From: Paenibacillus sp. JJ-223
GTDB lineage: Bacteria; Bacillota; Bacilli; Paenibacillales; Paenibacillaceae
Direction: 5' to 3'
Assembly: GCF_927798175.1 (NCBI RefSeq)
Contig: NZ_CAKMMP010000012.1
Location: forward strand, 191,174 to 255,173
DNA length: 64,000 bases
The notes under the pieces were generated by a model. The model did no database searches, had not been told where the DNA came from, and saw only the letters and a list, made by a program, of their open reading frames with translations. The position numbers and the translations under genes were made by a program. This document shows, piece after piece, positions 1 to 7,949 of the stretch; position 1 is the stretch's first letter, and each line of letters opens with the position of its first letter.

Positions 1-278
1 TCACTAATGGTTTGATAAGAAACGATAAGCGGGATCAGAATGTGCCTCTGGTTCATGTCGGGCAAGGCATATACCGTGCCCCCTTCGCAGTGAAACTGCT
101 TGTCCCTGAGGCTGGCCAAGGCTTGATTGCGCAGCTCCTCGTTCGGAATGCGCTCCGCCGCTGCTCTCCAACCGTCCAGTTCCTTCCGGGTTTCCGGAAT
201 GGTGTTCCTGTACACCTTCCTCATCAAATCGAGCGGTCCCCGCGGATATTGATGGCGGCTTTGATTGAATTGGCTCAA
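1..278 (-). CDS. ytpB: Tetraprenyl-beta-curcumene synthase YtpB (DUF2600), 5' part only
   Basis: The gene reads leftwards and runs off the window, so only about the first 92 residues are visible. They contain LMRKVYRNTIPETRKELDGW, then RDKQFHCEGG and a terminal SYQTIS, which match my memory of the N-terminal region of Bacillus YtpB. That enzyme cyclises tetraprenyl diphosphate to tetraprenyl-beta-curcumene, the first step to C35 sesquarterpenes. No ATG lies near the start of homology. I chose the TTG at 278 because a GTGGAGG sits nine bases before it. The family is usually around 350 residues, so most of the gene lies outside. Confidence 0.8.
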   Translation of the reverse strand, partial: MSQFNQSRHQYPRGPLDLMRKVYRNTIPETRKELDGWRAAAERIPNEELRNQALASLRDKQFHCEGGTVYALPDMNQRHILIPLIVSYQTIS

Positions 279-334
279 ATTAAATGTGCCTCCACTTGAT
301 TGAATACGTAATAAAGCGATTTTAAACCACTACT

Positions 335-363
335 ATTATAATATGATCCCCCTAATTGTACAA
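335..363 (-). promoter_or_regulatory. Candidate sigma-A promoter for ytpB
   Basis: On the minus strand TTGTAC (358-363) and TATAAT (335-340) are 17 bases apart, about 50 bases upstream of the TTG start. The -35 is only a partial match. Confidence 0.45.
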
Positions 364-414
364 ATGATCTGCCCTGCCGGCACGGCAAAAAATCGCATCC
401 ACTGCATAAGCTTT

Positions 415-424
415 GTGGTATACT
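415..424 (+). promoter_or_regulatory. Candidate extended -10 promoter for the MATE-like gene
   Basis: TGGTATACT is an extended -10 element about 34 bases before the ATG at 458. No good -35 is visible. Confidence 0.4.
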
Positions 425-457
425 AACTTTATTTCATCCATAAAAGGAGTCGTTGAC

Positions 458-1795
458 ATGACGTCAGGTGAACCGCTCTCATGGAGACGGTTATTTGCTT
501 TTTTCGTGCCGCTCGGCATTTCCGCCTCTCTCGTCACCATTTCTCACGTAATCATTAACAGCACGCTGGCGCGCTCGGCGCACCCGGAAACGGTCATTGC
601 CAGTTATGCAATCGCCGGAAGCCTGCTGACCTTAACCGAGCGCCCTTCCACTTTATTGCGGCAAACCTGCTCTGCGCTGGTTCGTGACCGCCTTTCTTTT
701 CAGGCGCTCGCTTTCGTCACGAAAATATTTTTGGCCTGCGTGCTTCTGATCGGTTTTGCGATCGTGTATTCCCCCGTAGGAACGCTCGTGTTCAAATACT
801 TGTTCGGCGTTAGTCCCGACCTCTTGACCAAAGTCATCGATGTATACGAGATCCTGATGTATGTCAGCATATTTTCGGTCATCCGTAACATCTATCAAGG
901 CATCATCATTACGAATAACCGCACGAAATGGCTAACGTTCGGCATGTTGTTCCGGCTTGCCGGCATGTATGGACTTTCCCTCTATTTCATCTATACGGAT
1001 ACCATTAACAGCGGTCGTGTAGGCGCTATCATTTTTGCGGTCGGCATGATTATTGAGGCGTTGGTTAGTTTTGTCGAAGGAAACAGCATCAAACGGAACA
1101 TGCCTGCCAAATTGGAAGATCATCCGGTAGAAACGAAGGGGCAAGTATTTCGCTTTTACAAACCTTTGCTCCTGTCCAGCTTCGTGGCGCTGTTCATCGG
1201 CCCGGTCATTAACATCGCGCTTGGCAAAACGACGGGCATCGCACTGGCGATCTCCTCCTTTGCGGTAGCAAGCAGCCTGATGCAGCTCATGCTGAGCTTC
1301 TTTACTTATATTCACCAGATCGTGCTGAACTTCTATGAGGTCAATGCCACGCTCGTCAAAAAGTTCGCGCTCGTCACGGGCTTCGTTCCGTTTGCGATGA
1401 CGACGTCTATCGCCTATACGCCGCTAGGCCCATGGGTTTTGGAACATATCATGAGCGTGGAAGGCAATCTGCTGGAACAGAGCTTATGGACCCTGCGCGC
1501 CTTTGTGCTGTTTCCGCTGATCTCCCCGTTCCTGGATTTCAGCAACGGCCTCATTTTGCTGCGCGGGCAGACCAAAACGATGTTCCGATCCCAGGCCGCC
1601 AATGCAATATGCACTATGATTGTTCTGCTTATCCTGATTAACCTGTTTCCGTCCTGGAACGGCATGATCGGCGCCATCGCGCAATCCCTGGGTCTGTTTG
1701 CCGAACTGGTCATCGTGTGGCTGGTCATCCGGCGCACGCAGCAGGAGCCTACGATGAGATCGGCAGGCAGGGGCGGAAAATCCTCCGCCCTTTAG
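458..1795 (+). CDS. MATE/flippase-like multispanning membrane protein
   Basis: This 445-residue protein is made almost entirely of hydrophobic segments, about twelve, with short polar loops and a basic tail. It resembles the MATE/polysaccharide-flippase superfamily annotated in Paenibacillus as multi antimicrobial extrusion proteins. The substrate cannot be read from sequence. An in-frame ATG 45 bases upstream (413) exists, but the AAAGGAG at 443-449 is spaced for the ATG at 458, which I prefer. It is transcribed away from ytpB and is followed 40 bases later by another transporter gene on the same strand, so the two may share a transcript. Family assignment is moderately sure; function is inference. 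Confidence 0.6.
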   Translation: MTSGEPLSWRRLFAFFVPLGISASLVTISHVIINSTLARSAHPETVIASYAIAGSLLTLTERPSTLLRQTCSALVRDRLSFQALAFVTKIFLACVLLIGFAIVYSPVGTLVFKYLFGVSPDLLTKVIDVYEILMYVSIFSVIRNIYQGIIITNNRTKWLTFGMLFRLAGMYGLSLYFIYTDTINSGRVGAIIFAVGMIIEALVSFVEGNSIKRNMPAKLEDHPVETKGQVFRFYKPLLLSSFVALFIGPVINIALGKTTGIALAISSFAVASSLMQLMLSFFTYIHQIVLNFYEVNATLVKKFALVTGFVPFAMTTSIAYTPLGPWVLEHIMSVEGNLLEQSLWTLRAFVLFPLISPFLDFSNGLILLRGQTKTMFRSQAANAICTMIVLLILINLFPSWNGMIGAIAQSLGLFAELVIVWLVIRRTQQEPTMRSAGRGGKSSAL

Positions 1796-1835
1796 GAACA
1801 ACGGATTTCAACTACGAGATTGGAGTATGTCAACC

Positions 1836-3005
1836 ATGAATTCAAGTCCTCTCGCCCGTCCGGATCAAAACTGGCTGCGGGCACTCATGTTCACCATTTT
1901 CGGGTCCACCGTGCTCGTTGTGTCCTATTTCCAGCTGTTTTTCAGCCATCTGGGCTTCAGCCGGGCCGAAATTGGCTACCTGTATGGAATCGGTCCGCTC
2001 ATCTCCGTGTTTTCCAACATGTTTTGGAGCATGGCCAGCGACCGATACCAAACGGTGCGGAAAGTGATGATCATTTTGCTGGCCGGGCAGTTGATCATGG
2101 GTGTGCTGCTTGCCAATGCAACAACGTTTGGCGAAGTGTTCGTCCTGGTCACCCTTTTTTATTTTTTCTATTATCCGGTCTACCCCCTGGCTGATACGAT
2201 GGCGATCACCACGGCCAGCAAATACGGCAAAAACTTTACGTCCATTCGGGTTTTTGGTTCGATCGGGTATGCCTTCTTTGCATTGGCCATCGGATATTTT
2301 CTCGGCTCCTTCGGACCGGGTTGGACGATGTGGATATGTATTGCCATCGTGACAACCACGCTGCTTATCGGATTCAAGCTTCAGGATCAGCCTGTGGCGA
2401 GCAGCAGCAAGATGGAGCTTTCCGGGCTATGGTCGATTCTGAAGAGCCGGGAGGTATTGCTTTTTTTCGGCTGTACCTTCCTGCTTGCCCTGGGCCACCG
2501 AATGAACGAAGCCTTTCTGACGATCACGCTTAAGGAACTCGGAGCGAACGAAGGGGTCATCGGCTGGTCCCTGCTCATTGGGTCCGTAAGCGAAATTCCC
2601 GTGTTTTTGCTGCTCAGCAAGTACGGCAACCGCTATAAAGAGCTGCCTTTGCTTGCTCTTGCCGCACTGATGTACACGATCCGGCTGTTCTTGATGTCCA
2701 TGGCCGATACGCCCGCTACCGTCATCATGGTTCAGTTTCTGCACAGCTTGACCTTCGGCGTTTTCTATGTGACCGCTGTCCGCTACATTACTCGGCTCGT
2801 TCCCGACAATTACCGGGCGACCGGCATGGCCCTGTTCACGATTGTATGGTCCAGCGCATCAGGACTGCTCAGCGGCACATTGGGCGGATTGCTTCTGGAA
2901 CATGCCGGCAGGGAAACGTTCTATTTGACGGCGATGGCTTTTGCATTCGCCGCCCTGATCGGATTCGCGCTCCAACTGTTCTTCCACATGCTCCGCCGCA
3001 CGTAA
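1836..3005 (+). CDS. MFS transporter, MFS_1-like / nucleoside-symporter type
   Basis: A 389-residue twelve-helix major facilitator protein. The loop between helices 2 and 3 (MASDRYQTVRKVM) fits the MFS signature region. The FFYYPVYPLADTMAITTASKYGKNFTSIR pattern (split here across helices 4 and 5) is typical of the MFS_1_like group that includes HcaT-type and nucleoside-type proton symporters. The ATG at 1827 lies one base after GGAG and is too close; the ATG at 1836 is ten bases away and is chosen. The substrate is unknown. The gene follows the MATE-like gene by 40 bases. Confidence 0.72.
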   Translation: MNSSPLARPDQNWLRALMFTIFGSTVLVVSYFQLFFSHLGFSRAEIGYLYGIGPLISVFSNMFWSMASDRYQTVRKVMIILLAGQLIMGVLLANATTFGEVFVLVTLFYFFYYPVYPLADTMAITTASKYGKNFTSIRVFGSIGYAFFALAIGYFLGSFGPGWTMWICIAIVTTTLLIGFKLQDQPVASSSKMELSGLWSILKSREVLLFFGCTFLLALGHRMNEAFLTITLKELGANEGVIGWSLLIGSVSEIPVFLLLSKYGNRYKELPLLALAALMYTIRLFLMSMADTPATVIMVQFLHSLTFGVFYVTAVRYITRLVPDNYRATGMALFTIVWSSASGLLSGTLGGLLLEHAGRETFYLTAMAFAFAALIGFALQLFFHMLRRT

Positions 3006-3032
3006 TCGGGCGGGGCTTGGTTGAACCGAACC

Positions 3033-3069
3033 AAAAAAAGCACAGCCACCCATAAGGGAGACTGTGCTT
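3033..3069 (-). terminator. Rho-independent terminator of the cold-shock gene
   Basis: Inverted repeat AAGCACAG / CTGTGCTT followed on the minus strand by a T run (A run 3033-3037 on plus). It lies 60 bases past the csp stop and 27 bases past the MFS stop. Confidence 0.8.
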
Positions 3070-3129
3070 GATTGCTAATGTTCAGCTATCGGTCAATCAT
3101 TTATAAGAGATCCGCCGGGCGGATAGATC

Positions 3130-3327
3130 TTACAATTTAATTACGTTAGCTGCTTGAGGACCACGGCTTCCTTCAGTGATTTCGAATTCAACCGCTTGAC
3201 CTTCCTCCAAAGTTTTGAAACCGTCGCCTTGAATTGCGGAGAAATGTACGAATACGTCCTCGCCGCCTTCAACGGAAATAAAGCCATAGCCTTTTTCTGC
3301 GTTAAACCATTTAACTGTACCTTTCAA
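3130..3327 (-). CDS. Cold-shock protein (CspA/CspB family)
   Basis: A 65-residue single cold-shock domain, the normal length for the family. It begins MKGTVKWFNAEKGYGFI, with RNP1 (KGYGFI) and RNP2 (VFVHFSAI) motifs that bind single-stranded nucleic acid. Such proteins act as RNA chaperones in the cytoplasm. The start is TTG at 3327, set by AGGAGG eight bases upstream. A good sigma-A promoter (TTGCAA, 17 bases, TATAAT) lies about 40 bases upstream, and the leader can form a hairpin. Several csp paralogues are usual in Bacillales, so I do not assign a letter. Confidence 0.95.
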   Translation of the reverse strand: MKGTVKWFNAEKGYGFISVEGGEDVFVHFSAIQGDGFKTLEEGQAVEFEITEGSRGPQAANVIKL

Positions 3328-3339
3328 ATGAACAACCTC

Positions 3340-3362
3340 CTAAAAATATCACCATCTGTGGT
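3340..3362 (-). promoter_or_regulatory. Leader hairpin before csp
   Basis: In the csp leader TATTCACC and GGTGATA can pair around a short loop, followed by TTTTT and then the AGGAGG. It could be a small attenuator or temperature-responsive element. Only the pairing is seen. Confidence 0.35.
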
Positions 3363-3372
3363 GAATACCATC

Positions 3373-3401
3373 ATTATACTGTATGACCATGCACATTGCA
3401 A
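3373..3401 (-). promoter_or_regulatory. Sigma-A promoter of csp
   Basis: TTGCAA (3396-3401) and TATAAT (3373-3378) on the minus strand with a 17-base spacer, giving a leader of about 40 bases. Confidence 0.7.
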
Positions 3402-3490
3402 TTTATCTTTTCCAAAGAATGCGAAAAAATTTGCTTTGCATCTAAGGGTACGGTATCATTTTACCAAAACCGTAAGTTTGGAGACGACCT

Positions 3491-3724
3491 ATGATCAAAA
3501 AACATGAAATATACAAAACCGACAAGTGGAACATGATGACCGTTGAAGTGCAGGGCAAATATTTGGTGCTGCGCGAAATTTCCGACCAGTGGGGCGAGGA
3601 ATGCCATACGTTTCTGAGCCGTCCTGCCTTGATGCAGTGGGCCGAACGCCGCTTCCCGAAAGAAGATTTCGAAAACCGCGAGGAAGAATGGCAGCGTCTG
3701 ATGGCCGCCTTCAAAGAGGTTTGA
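3491..3724 (+). CDS. Small conserved-looking protein of unknown function
   Basis: A 77-residue soluble protein with GGAG seven bases before its ATG. It is rich in Trp, Glu and Arg (LREISDQWGEECHTFLSR, then AERRFPKEDF) and has no signal or membrane segment. I do not recognise a family. Its stop is followed one base later by the next ATG, so it is very likely cotranscribed and translationally coupled with the small membrane protein downstream. It is divergent from csp. Confidence 0.65.
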   Translation: MIKKHEIYKTDKWNMMTVEVQGKYLVLREISDQWGEECHTFLSRPALMQWAERRFPKEDFENREEEWQRLMAAFKEV

Positions 3725-3725
3725 T

Positions 3726-3911
3726 ATGCAGCTTGATTCAAGCAATGCGTTCATCTTCATTATTCTGGCCTTCTCCCTCGGGATCGTACTGATCCTGGGG
3801 CGGGAGTCCATCCCGGCCAAGCTGAAACGGGGCATGGCCCTCATAGCCACCCTCATGATCGGCTTCGCCTTTTTTCTGATCGTTTACTTCTTGTTCAACA
3901 TGGGCGCTTGA
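3726..3911 (+). CDS. Small two-helix membrane protein, unknown
   Basis: A 61-residue protein with two predicted transmembrane segments (FIFIILAFSLGIVLIL and MALIATLMIGFAFFLIVYFLF) joined by a basic loop GRESIPAKLKRG. It starts one base after the stop of the preceding 77-residue gene, which suggests coupling. No family recognised. Confidence 0.6.
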   Translation: MQLDSSNAFIFIILAFSLGIVLILGRESIPAKLKRGMALIATLMIGFAFFLIVYFLFNMGA

Positions 3912-3980
3912 CGCTCCCAAATATTTCAGCGACCCTCCGGCCATACTATTCGGGTATTTTACCGACGAGGAGGAAACCGC

Positions 3981-5909
3981 TTGAAATGGCGAAACACGTT
4001 GCTCGTTCTGATGGCGTTCAGTCTGATCCCTTCGCCTCTCCCCGCACAAGCGAACGTGGCAAGGACAGACCGGCCCATACATACATCCCTTCCATTATCC
4101 CAACAAAGGAGGATTCCCATGAGTCAATTATTGAAACGTTCCGAGGTGCCGGCTGAGCATACATGGAAACTGGAGGACTTGTTTGCAGACCAAAAGGCTT
4201 GGGATCAGGAGTATGAGGAAGTACTTGCTTTAATCAAAAAAGCCTCCGAATTCCAGGGAAAGCTGAACAAACCCGAATCCCTGAAAGCAAGCTTTGAGCT
4301 CGAAGACGAAGTCAGCCTGAAGCTGGAGCGCTTGTTTGTCTATGCACGCATGCATCAGGATGAAGACACCGCCAACCCTACATACCAGAGTCTCTCCCAG
4401 AAAGCTCAGAAACTGAGCGTCAAGGTCGGCGAAGCGCTTTCGTTCGTAACGCCTGAAATTTTGTCCCTGCCGGACGAACAGCTTGATGCCTTCATTGCCA
4501 ACGACGATCTCAAACCCTACCGATTTACGTTACAGGAAATGAAACGCGAAAAGGCGCATGTTCTCACCCAGGCCGAGGAAGCTTTGCTGGCCCAGGTGGG
4601 GAACCTCTCGCAGGCTCCGTCAACCATTTTCAGCATGTTGAACAACGCCGACTTAAAGTTCCCGAAAGTGAAGGACGAAAACGGCAAGGAAGTCGAGCTC
4701 ACTCACGGCAGCTATATCCAATTGCTTGAGAATCCGAACCGCGAGGTCCGGGAACGTGCCTTCAAAGCCGTTTACGAAACGTACGCCAAACAAAAGAATA
4801 CGATCGCCGCAGCCTTAAATGCCAACGTAACCAAAAACATGTTCTACGCCAATGTGCGAAAGTACCCTTCCGTGCTGGAAATGTCCCTATATGGCGACAA
4901 CATCCCGAAAGAAGTGTATACCAATCTTGTGGACACCATCCACGAAAGCCTGCCGCTGCTGCATCGGTACATGGAATTGCGCAAAAAACTGCTTAAGGTC
5001 GACGAGCTGCACATGTACGATCTGTTCGCCCCGCTCGTGGACGAATACAAAATGGACATCACCTATGATGAAGCGAAGAAAATCGTGAAAGAAGGGCTAA
5101 AGCCGCTGGGCGAGGATTATGCCTCCGTCCTGCAATCCGGATACGACGATCGCTGGATCGACGTGTACGAAAACGAAAACAAACGGTCGGGCGCTTATGC
5201 TTGGGGCGCTTATGGCACGCACCCTTATGTATTGCTCAACCACAAGGACAATTTGAACAGCATGTTCACGTTGGCGCATGAAATGGGCCACGCGCTGCAT
5301 TCGTATTATTCGGACAACGCGCTGCCTTACCGTGATGCGCAGTACACCATTTTCTTGGCCGAAGTCGCTTCCACGACCAACGAAGCGCTGCTGATGGATT
5401 ACTTGCTCAAAAAATCGACCGATCCGAAAGAAAAGCTGTATTTGCTTACTTATTATGCGGACCAATTCCGCACCACCGTATTCCGTCAAACCATGTTTGC
5501 GGAATTCGAGAAAATCATTCATGAACGTGCCGAGCAGGGCGAGGCTCTTACGCCGCAATTGCTGTCGGAAATTTATTATGACCTTAACGTCAAATATCAC
5601 GGAAACGGCATGGTCGTTGATAAAGATATCGAGATGGAATGGGCTCGCATTCCCCATTTCTACAACAGCTTTTACGTTTATAAATACGCAACAGGATTCT
5701 CTGCGGCTACCAGCTTTTCCAAGCAAATTCTTGAGGAAGGCCAACCTGCGGTAGATCGTTATCTCGGATTCCTGAAAAGCGGCGGCAGCGACTTCTCCAT
5801 CAACATCCTTAAAAAGGCAGGCGTGGATATGTCCTCGCCGCAGCCGATTCGCGAAGCCATGAGCGTTTTCAAGGAACTGATCGAGCAGATGGAACAGCTC
5901 ACCAAGTAA
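3981..5909 (+). CDS. pepF: Oligoendopeptidase F (M3B) with in-frame signal-peptide extension
   Basis: The body is an M3-family zinc oligopeptidase with the HEMGH motif (near plus 5278-5292) and a downstream glutamate in FLAEVASTTNEALL as third ligand, cleaving short peptides. Two starts look genuine. A TTG at 3981 has GAGGAGG seven bases before it and adds 46 residues that read as a Sec signal peptide (MKWRNTLLVLMAFSLIPSPL, then PAQA as cleavage site). An ATG at 4119 has AAAGGAGG six bases before it and gives a 596-residue cytosolic form of the usual PepF length. I annotate the longer form and treat the ATG as an alternative start. Whether both are used is inference. Confidence 0.88.
   Translation: MKWRNTLLVLMAFSLIPSPLPAQANVARTDRPIHTSLPLSQQRRIPMSQLLKRSEVPAEHTWKLEDLFADQKAWDQEYEEVLALIKKASEFQGKLNKPESLKASFELEDEVSLKLERLFVYARMHQDEDTANPTYQSLSQKAQKLSVKVGEALSFVTPEILSLPDEQLDAFIANDDLKPYRFTLQEMKREKAHVLTQAEEALLAQVGNLSQAPSTIFSMLNNADLKFPKVKDENGKEVELTHGSYIQLLENPNREVRERAFKAVYETYAKQKNTIAAALNANVTKNMFYANVRKYPSVLEMSLYGDNIPKEVYTNLVDTIHESLPLLHRYMELRKKLLKVDELHMYDLFAPLVDEYKMDITYDEAKKIVKEGLKPLGEDYASVLQSGYDDRWIDVYENENKRSGAYAWGAYGTHPYVLLNHKDNLNSMFTLAHEMGHALHSYYSDNALPYRDAQYTIFLAEVASTTNEALLMDYLLKKSTDPKEKLYLLTYYADQFRTTVFRQTMFAEFEKIIHERAEQGEALTPQLLSEIYYDLNVKYHGNGMVVDKDIEMEWARIPHFYNSFYVYKYATGFSAATSFSKQILEEGQPAVDRYLGFLKSGGSDFSINILKKAGVDMSSPQPIREAMSVFKELIEQMEQLTK
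4105..4121 (+). promoter_or_regulatory. Second ribosome site and ATG inside pepF
   Basis: AAAGGAGG at 4105-4112 followed by the ATG at 4119, in frame with the upstream TTG start. It would give the leaderless 596-residue enzyme beginning MSQLLKRSEVPAEHTW. Confidence 0.7.
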
Positions 5910-5945
5910 GGCGGACCCCTGTTTGAACGGTTTGAAACGGTTCAT

Positions 5946-5973
5946 CCCTTGCCCTTGTCGGGCAGGGGATTTT
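5946..5973 (+). terminator. Terminator after pepF
   Basis: CCCTTGCCC / GGGCAGGGG hairpin followed by ATTTT, 37 bases past the stop. Confidence 0.65.
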
Positions 5974-6076
5974 ATCATCGGATCAGACTGCGAACGTTCA
6001 GGACCCAGGAAAGAATTAAAATGCTGCATAGCCTTTCCTTCAAGGAAAAGGACGGTCCTAACAAGGAGGCAACATC

Positions 6077-6433
6077 ATGAAAATGCAATGGTCCCTCATT
6101 GCAGGTCTCGTTTTTGCATTATTAACCGGCATTTTTGCGGTGATTAACGTCAACGCCGTGAAGGTCAACCTGCTGTTCAACACGTTCCAGATTCCGTTGA
6201 TTCTGCTCATTCTCGGCTGCACGCTGATCGGCGGCGTTATCGTGGGATCTTACGGCATTTACCGCCAATACCGGCTTCAGCGCGAAAACAAACAATTGAA
6301 GCTGCGCATTACCGAATTAGAACAATCTGCGGCGAGCCCATTCTCGCCTGATTCGTTTGCTTCCGCGGAACCATCTCAAACAGCTGCTCCGATCGGAACG
6401 GAGGAGCCAAATTCCTTGCATAAAAAGGAGTAG
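6077..6433 (+). CDS. LapA-domain (DUF1049) membrane protein
   Basis: A 118-residue protein with AAGGAGG before its ATG. Two transmembrane helices (about residues 5-25 and 40-62) flank the NVNAVKVNLLFNTFQIPLIL segment typical of the LapA/DUF1049 domain. They are followed by a short coiled coil (RLQRENKQLKLRITELEQ) and a low-complexity Ser/Pro/Glu tail facing the cytoplasm. In Gram-negatives LapA acts in lipopolysaccharide assembly; in firmicutes the role is unknown. It appears monocistronic between two terminator-like hairpins. Confidence 0.8.
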   Translation: MKMQWSLIAGLVFALLTGIFAVINVNAVKVNLLFNTFQIPLILLILGCTLIGGVIVGSYGIYRQYRLQRENKQLKLRITELEQSAASPFSPDSFASAEPSQTAAPIGTEEPNSLHKKE

Positions 6434-6470
6434 GGATTTAGAGCGGAACAATACATGGTAGCACTCGAAG

Positions 6471-6532
6471 CAGCCTGCCGGGTCTTTGGTGATGCACTGC
6501 ATTTCCGCCTGCCAGGCTGTGTTTCTGTTTTA
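6471..6532 (+). terminator. Possible terminator after the LapA-domain gene
   Basis: CAGCCTG (6471) can pair with CAGGCTG (6513) across a long loop, followed by a T-rich tail. Weaker than the other terminators here. Confidence 0.4.
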
Positions 6533-6569
6533 TAAATTGTGAGTTTCAATGAAGGAGGACAAATGACCC

Positions 6570-7610
6570 ATGCATCATACCATCGATGAATCATACGTAT
6601 TGAATTTTTTGAAAACGTTGTTGGACACCCCTAGTCCCAGCGGTTATACCCATCATATTATCGATATGATCTGCAAGGAAGCCCAATCTCTAGGCATCGA
6701 ATCCAAACTGAACAACAAAGGCGGCGCCATTCTGCGTTTGCCCGGGCAAGACAACAGCAAAACGATCGGCCTCAGCGCACACGTCGATACGTTGGGTGCC
6801 ATGGTCCGCTCCATTACGTCCTACGGCACGCTCAAACTGACTTCGGTTGGCGGATTTACCATGCACAGCATCGAAAACGAATATTGCACGATCCATGCCC
6901 GTGACGGCAGAACGTATACAGGCACTATCCTTACGCTGCATCCTTCGGTCCATGTCTACCCTGACGCCCGCACGTTCGAGCGCAAGGAAAGCCATATGGA
7001 AGTACGCATCGACGAACTCGTGAACAACAAAGAGGACGTTCTCGCGCTCGGAATCGGCGTCGGGGATTTTATTTCCTTTGATGCCCGGGCCGTTATTACG
7101 CCAAGTGGTTACATCAAATCGAGACACCTGGATGACAAAGCCAGCGTGGCTGCACTGTTCGGCTTGTTGGAATCTTCCAAACGCGAGGGTTGGAAGCCGG
7201 CGCATGACGTTCTTTTGCTCATTTCGAACTATGAGGAAGTCGGTCATGGCGCCGCGCACATCCCAGCGGAGATCAGTGAAATGATCGCCGTTGATATGGG
7301 CGCCATGGGGGATGATCTGAGCTGCAAAGAAACCGACGTTTCGATCTGTGCCAAAGATTCTTCCGGGCCTTACGATTATGCCATGACAAGCCGTCTGATT
7401 GAATTGGCCAAAAAAGGCGGCCTGGATCATGCCGTCGACATTTATCCGGATTACGGTTCGGACGCCAGCGCAGCGCTCCGCGGCGGCAACAATATCCGCG
7501 CCGCACTCATCGGTCCAGGCGTTCATTCTTCCCATTCCATGGAGCGTACGCACAAAAATGCGGTACTGAACACGGCAAGGCTGCTAACGGCATATATCAC
7601 AACCCCTTAA
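6570..7610 (+). CDS. M42-family metallopeptidase (FrvX/YhfE-like aminopeptidase)
   Basis: A 346-residue cytosolic peptidase of normal M42 length. Conserved dinuclear-metal ligands are visible in order: AHVD near residue 72, HLDDK near 186, NYEEVGHGAA near 217, AVDMGA, and the C-terminal HSSHSMER. The family forms large tetrahedral aminopeptidases acting on small peptides. AAGGAGG lies 11 bases before the ATG. An earlier ATG seven bases upstream opens only an eight-codon frame that stops at once. The gene ends in a strong terminator. Confidence 0.88.
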   Translation: MHHTIDESYVLNFLKTLLDTPSPSGYTHHIIDMICKEAQSLGIESKLNNKGGAILRLPGQDNSKTIGLSAHVDTLGAMVRSITSYGTLKLTSVGGFTMHSIENEYCTIHARDGRTYTGTILTLHPSVHVYPDARTFERKESHMEVRIDELVNNKEDVLALGIGVGDFISFDARAVITPSGYIKSRHLDDKASVAALFGLLESSKREGWKPAHDVLLLISNYEEVGHGAAHIPAEISEMIAVDMGAMGDDLSCKETDVSICAKDSSGPYDYAMTSRLIELAKKGGLDHAVDIYPDYGSDASAALRGGNNIRAALIGPGVHSSHSMERTHKNAVLNTARLLTAYITTP

Positions 7611-7640
7611 GCCCCATAATATCGCGACGATATACACCGC

Positions 7641-7696
7641 AAAAAAAAGGATGCCTACGGACTTTTCTTATTCCGTTGCGGCATCCTTTGCTTTTG
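7641..7696 (+). terminator. Terminator after the M42 peptidase
   Basis: AAAGGATGCC / GGCATCCTTT stem with A and T tracts on either side. Confidence 0.85.
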
Positions 7697-7699
7697 GAA

Positions 7700-7835
7700 A
7701 AATAAATCGACACCACGCTGCGCATTCTCCCCCACGCACTCCTCATATCAAGTGTTTCAAATCAAGCCCTCCAGGTTGGAATAGACCCAGGGAAAAGGTA
7801 CAAAATTTCTGCTGAGCGCCTTACTAGCGGACAAT
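7700..7835. other. Intergenic stretch between convergent genes
   Basis: Between the M42 terminator and the ABC-F terminator I see no open frame with a ribosome site and no other clear element. Confidence 0.5.
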
Positions 7836-7893
7836 GCAAAAACACCTTCCTGCTCAGTGCGACAGCAAAGCCGCGCTTGATCAGAAAGGTGTT
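7836..7893 (-). terminator. Terminator of the ABC-F gene
   Basis: AACACCTT / AAGGTGTT arms extended by imperfect CTGATCA / TGAGCAG pairing, followed by TTTTTGC on the minus strand. Confidence 0.7.
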
Positions 7894-7949
7894 CATATCG
7901 GTTTATGCCCCGAACAGATGGCATCCTTGCTTCAAATTCGTGTCCGTGG

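Noticed and set aside
5097..6029. 310-codon minus-strand frame over pepF
   Set aside because: Antisense shadow of pepF; no ribosome site or homology.
6563..6589. Eight-codon frame before the M42 gene as a regulatory leader
   Set aside because: No codon pattern or structure suggests attenuation; probably a chance ATG.
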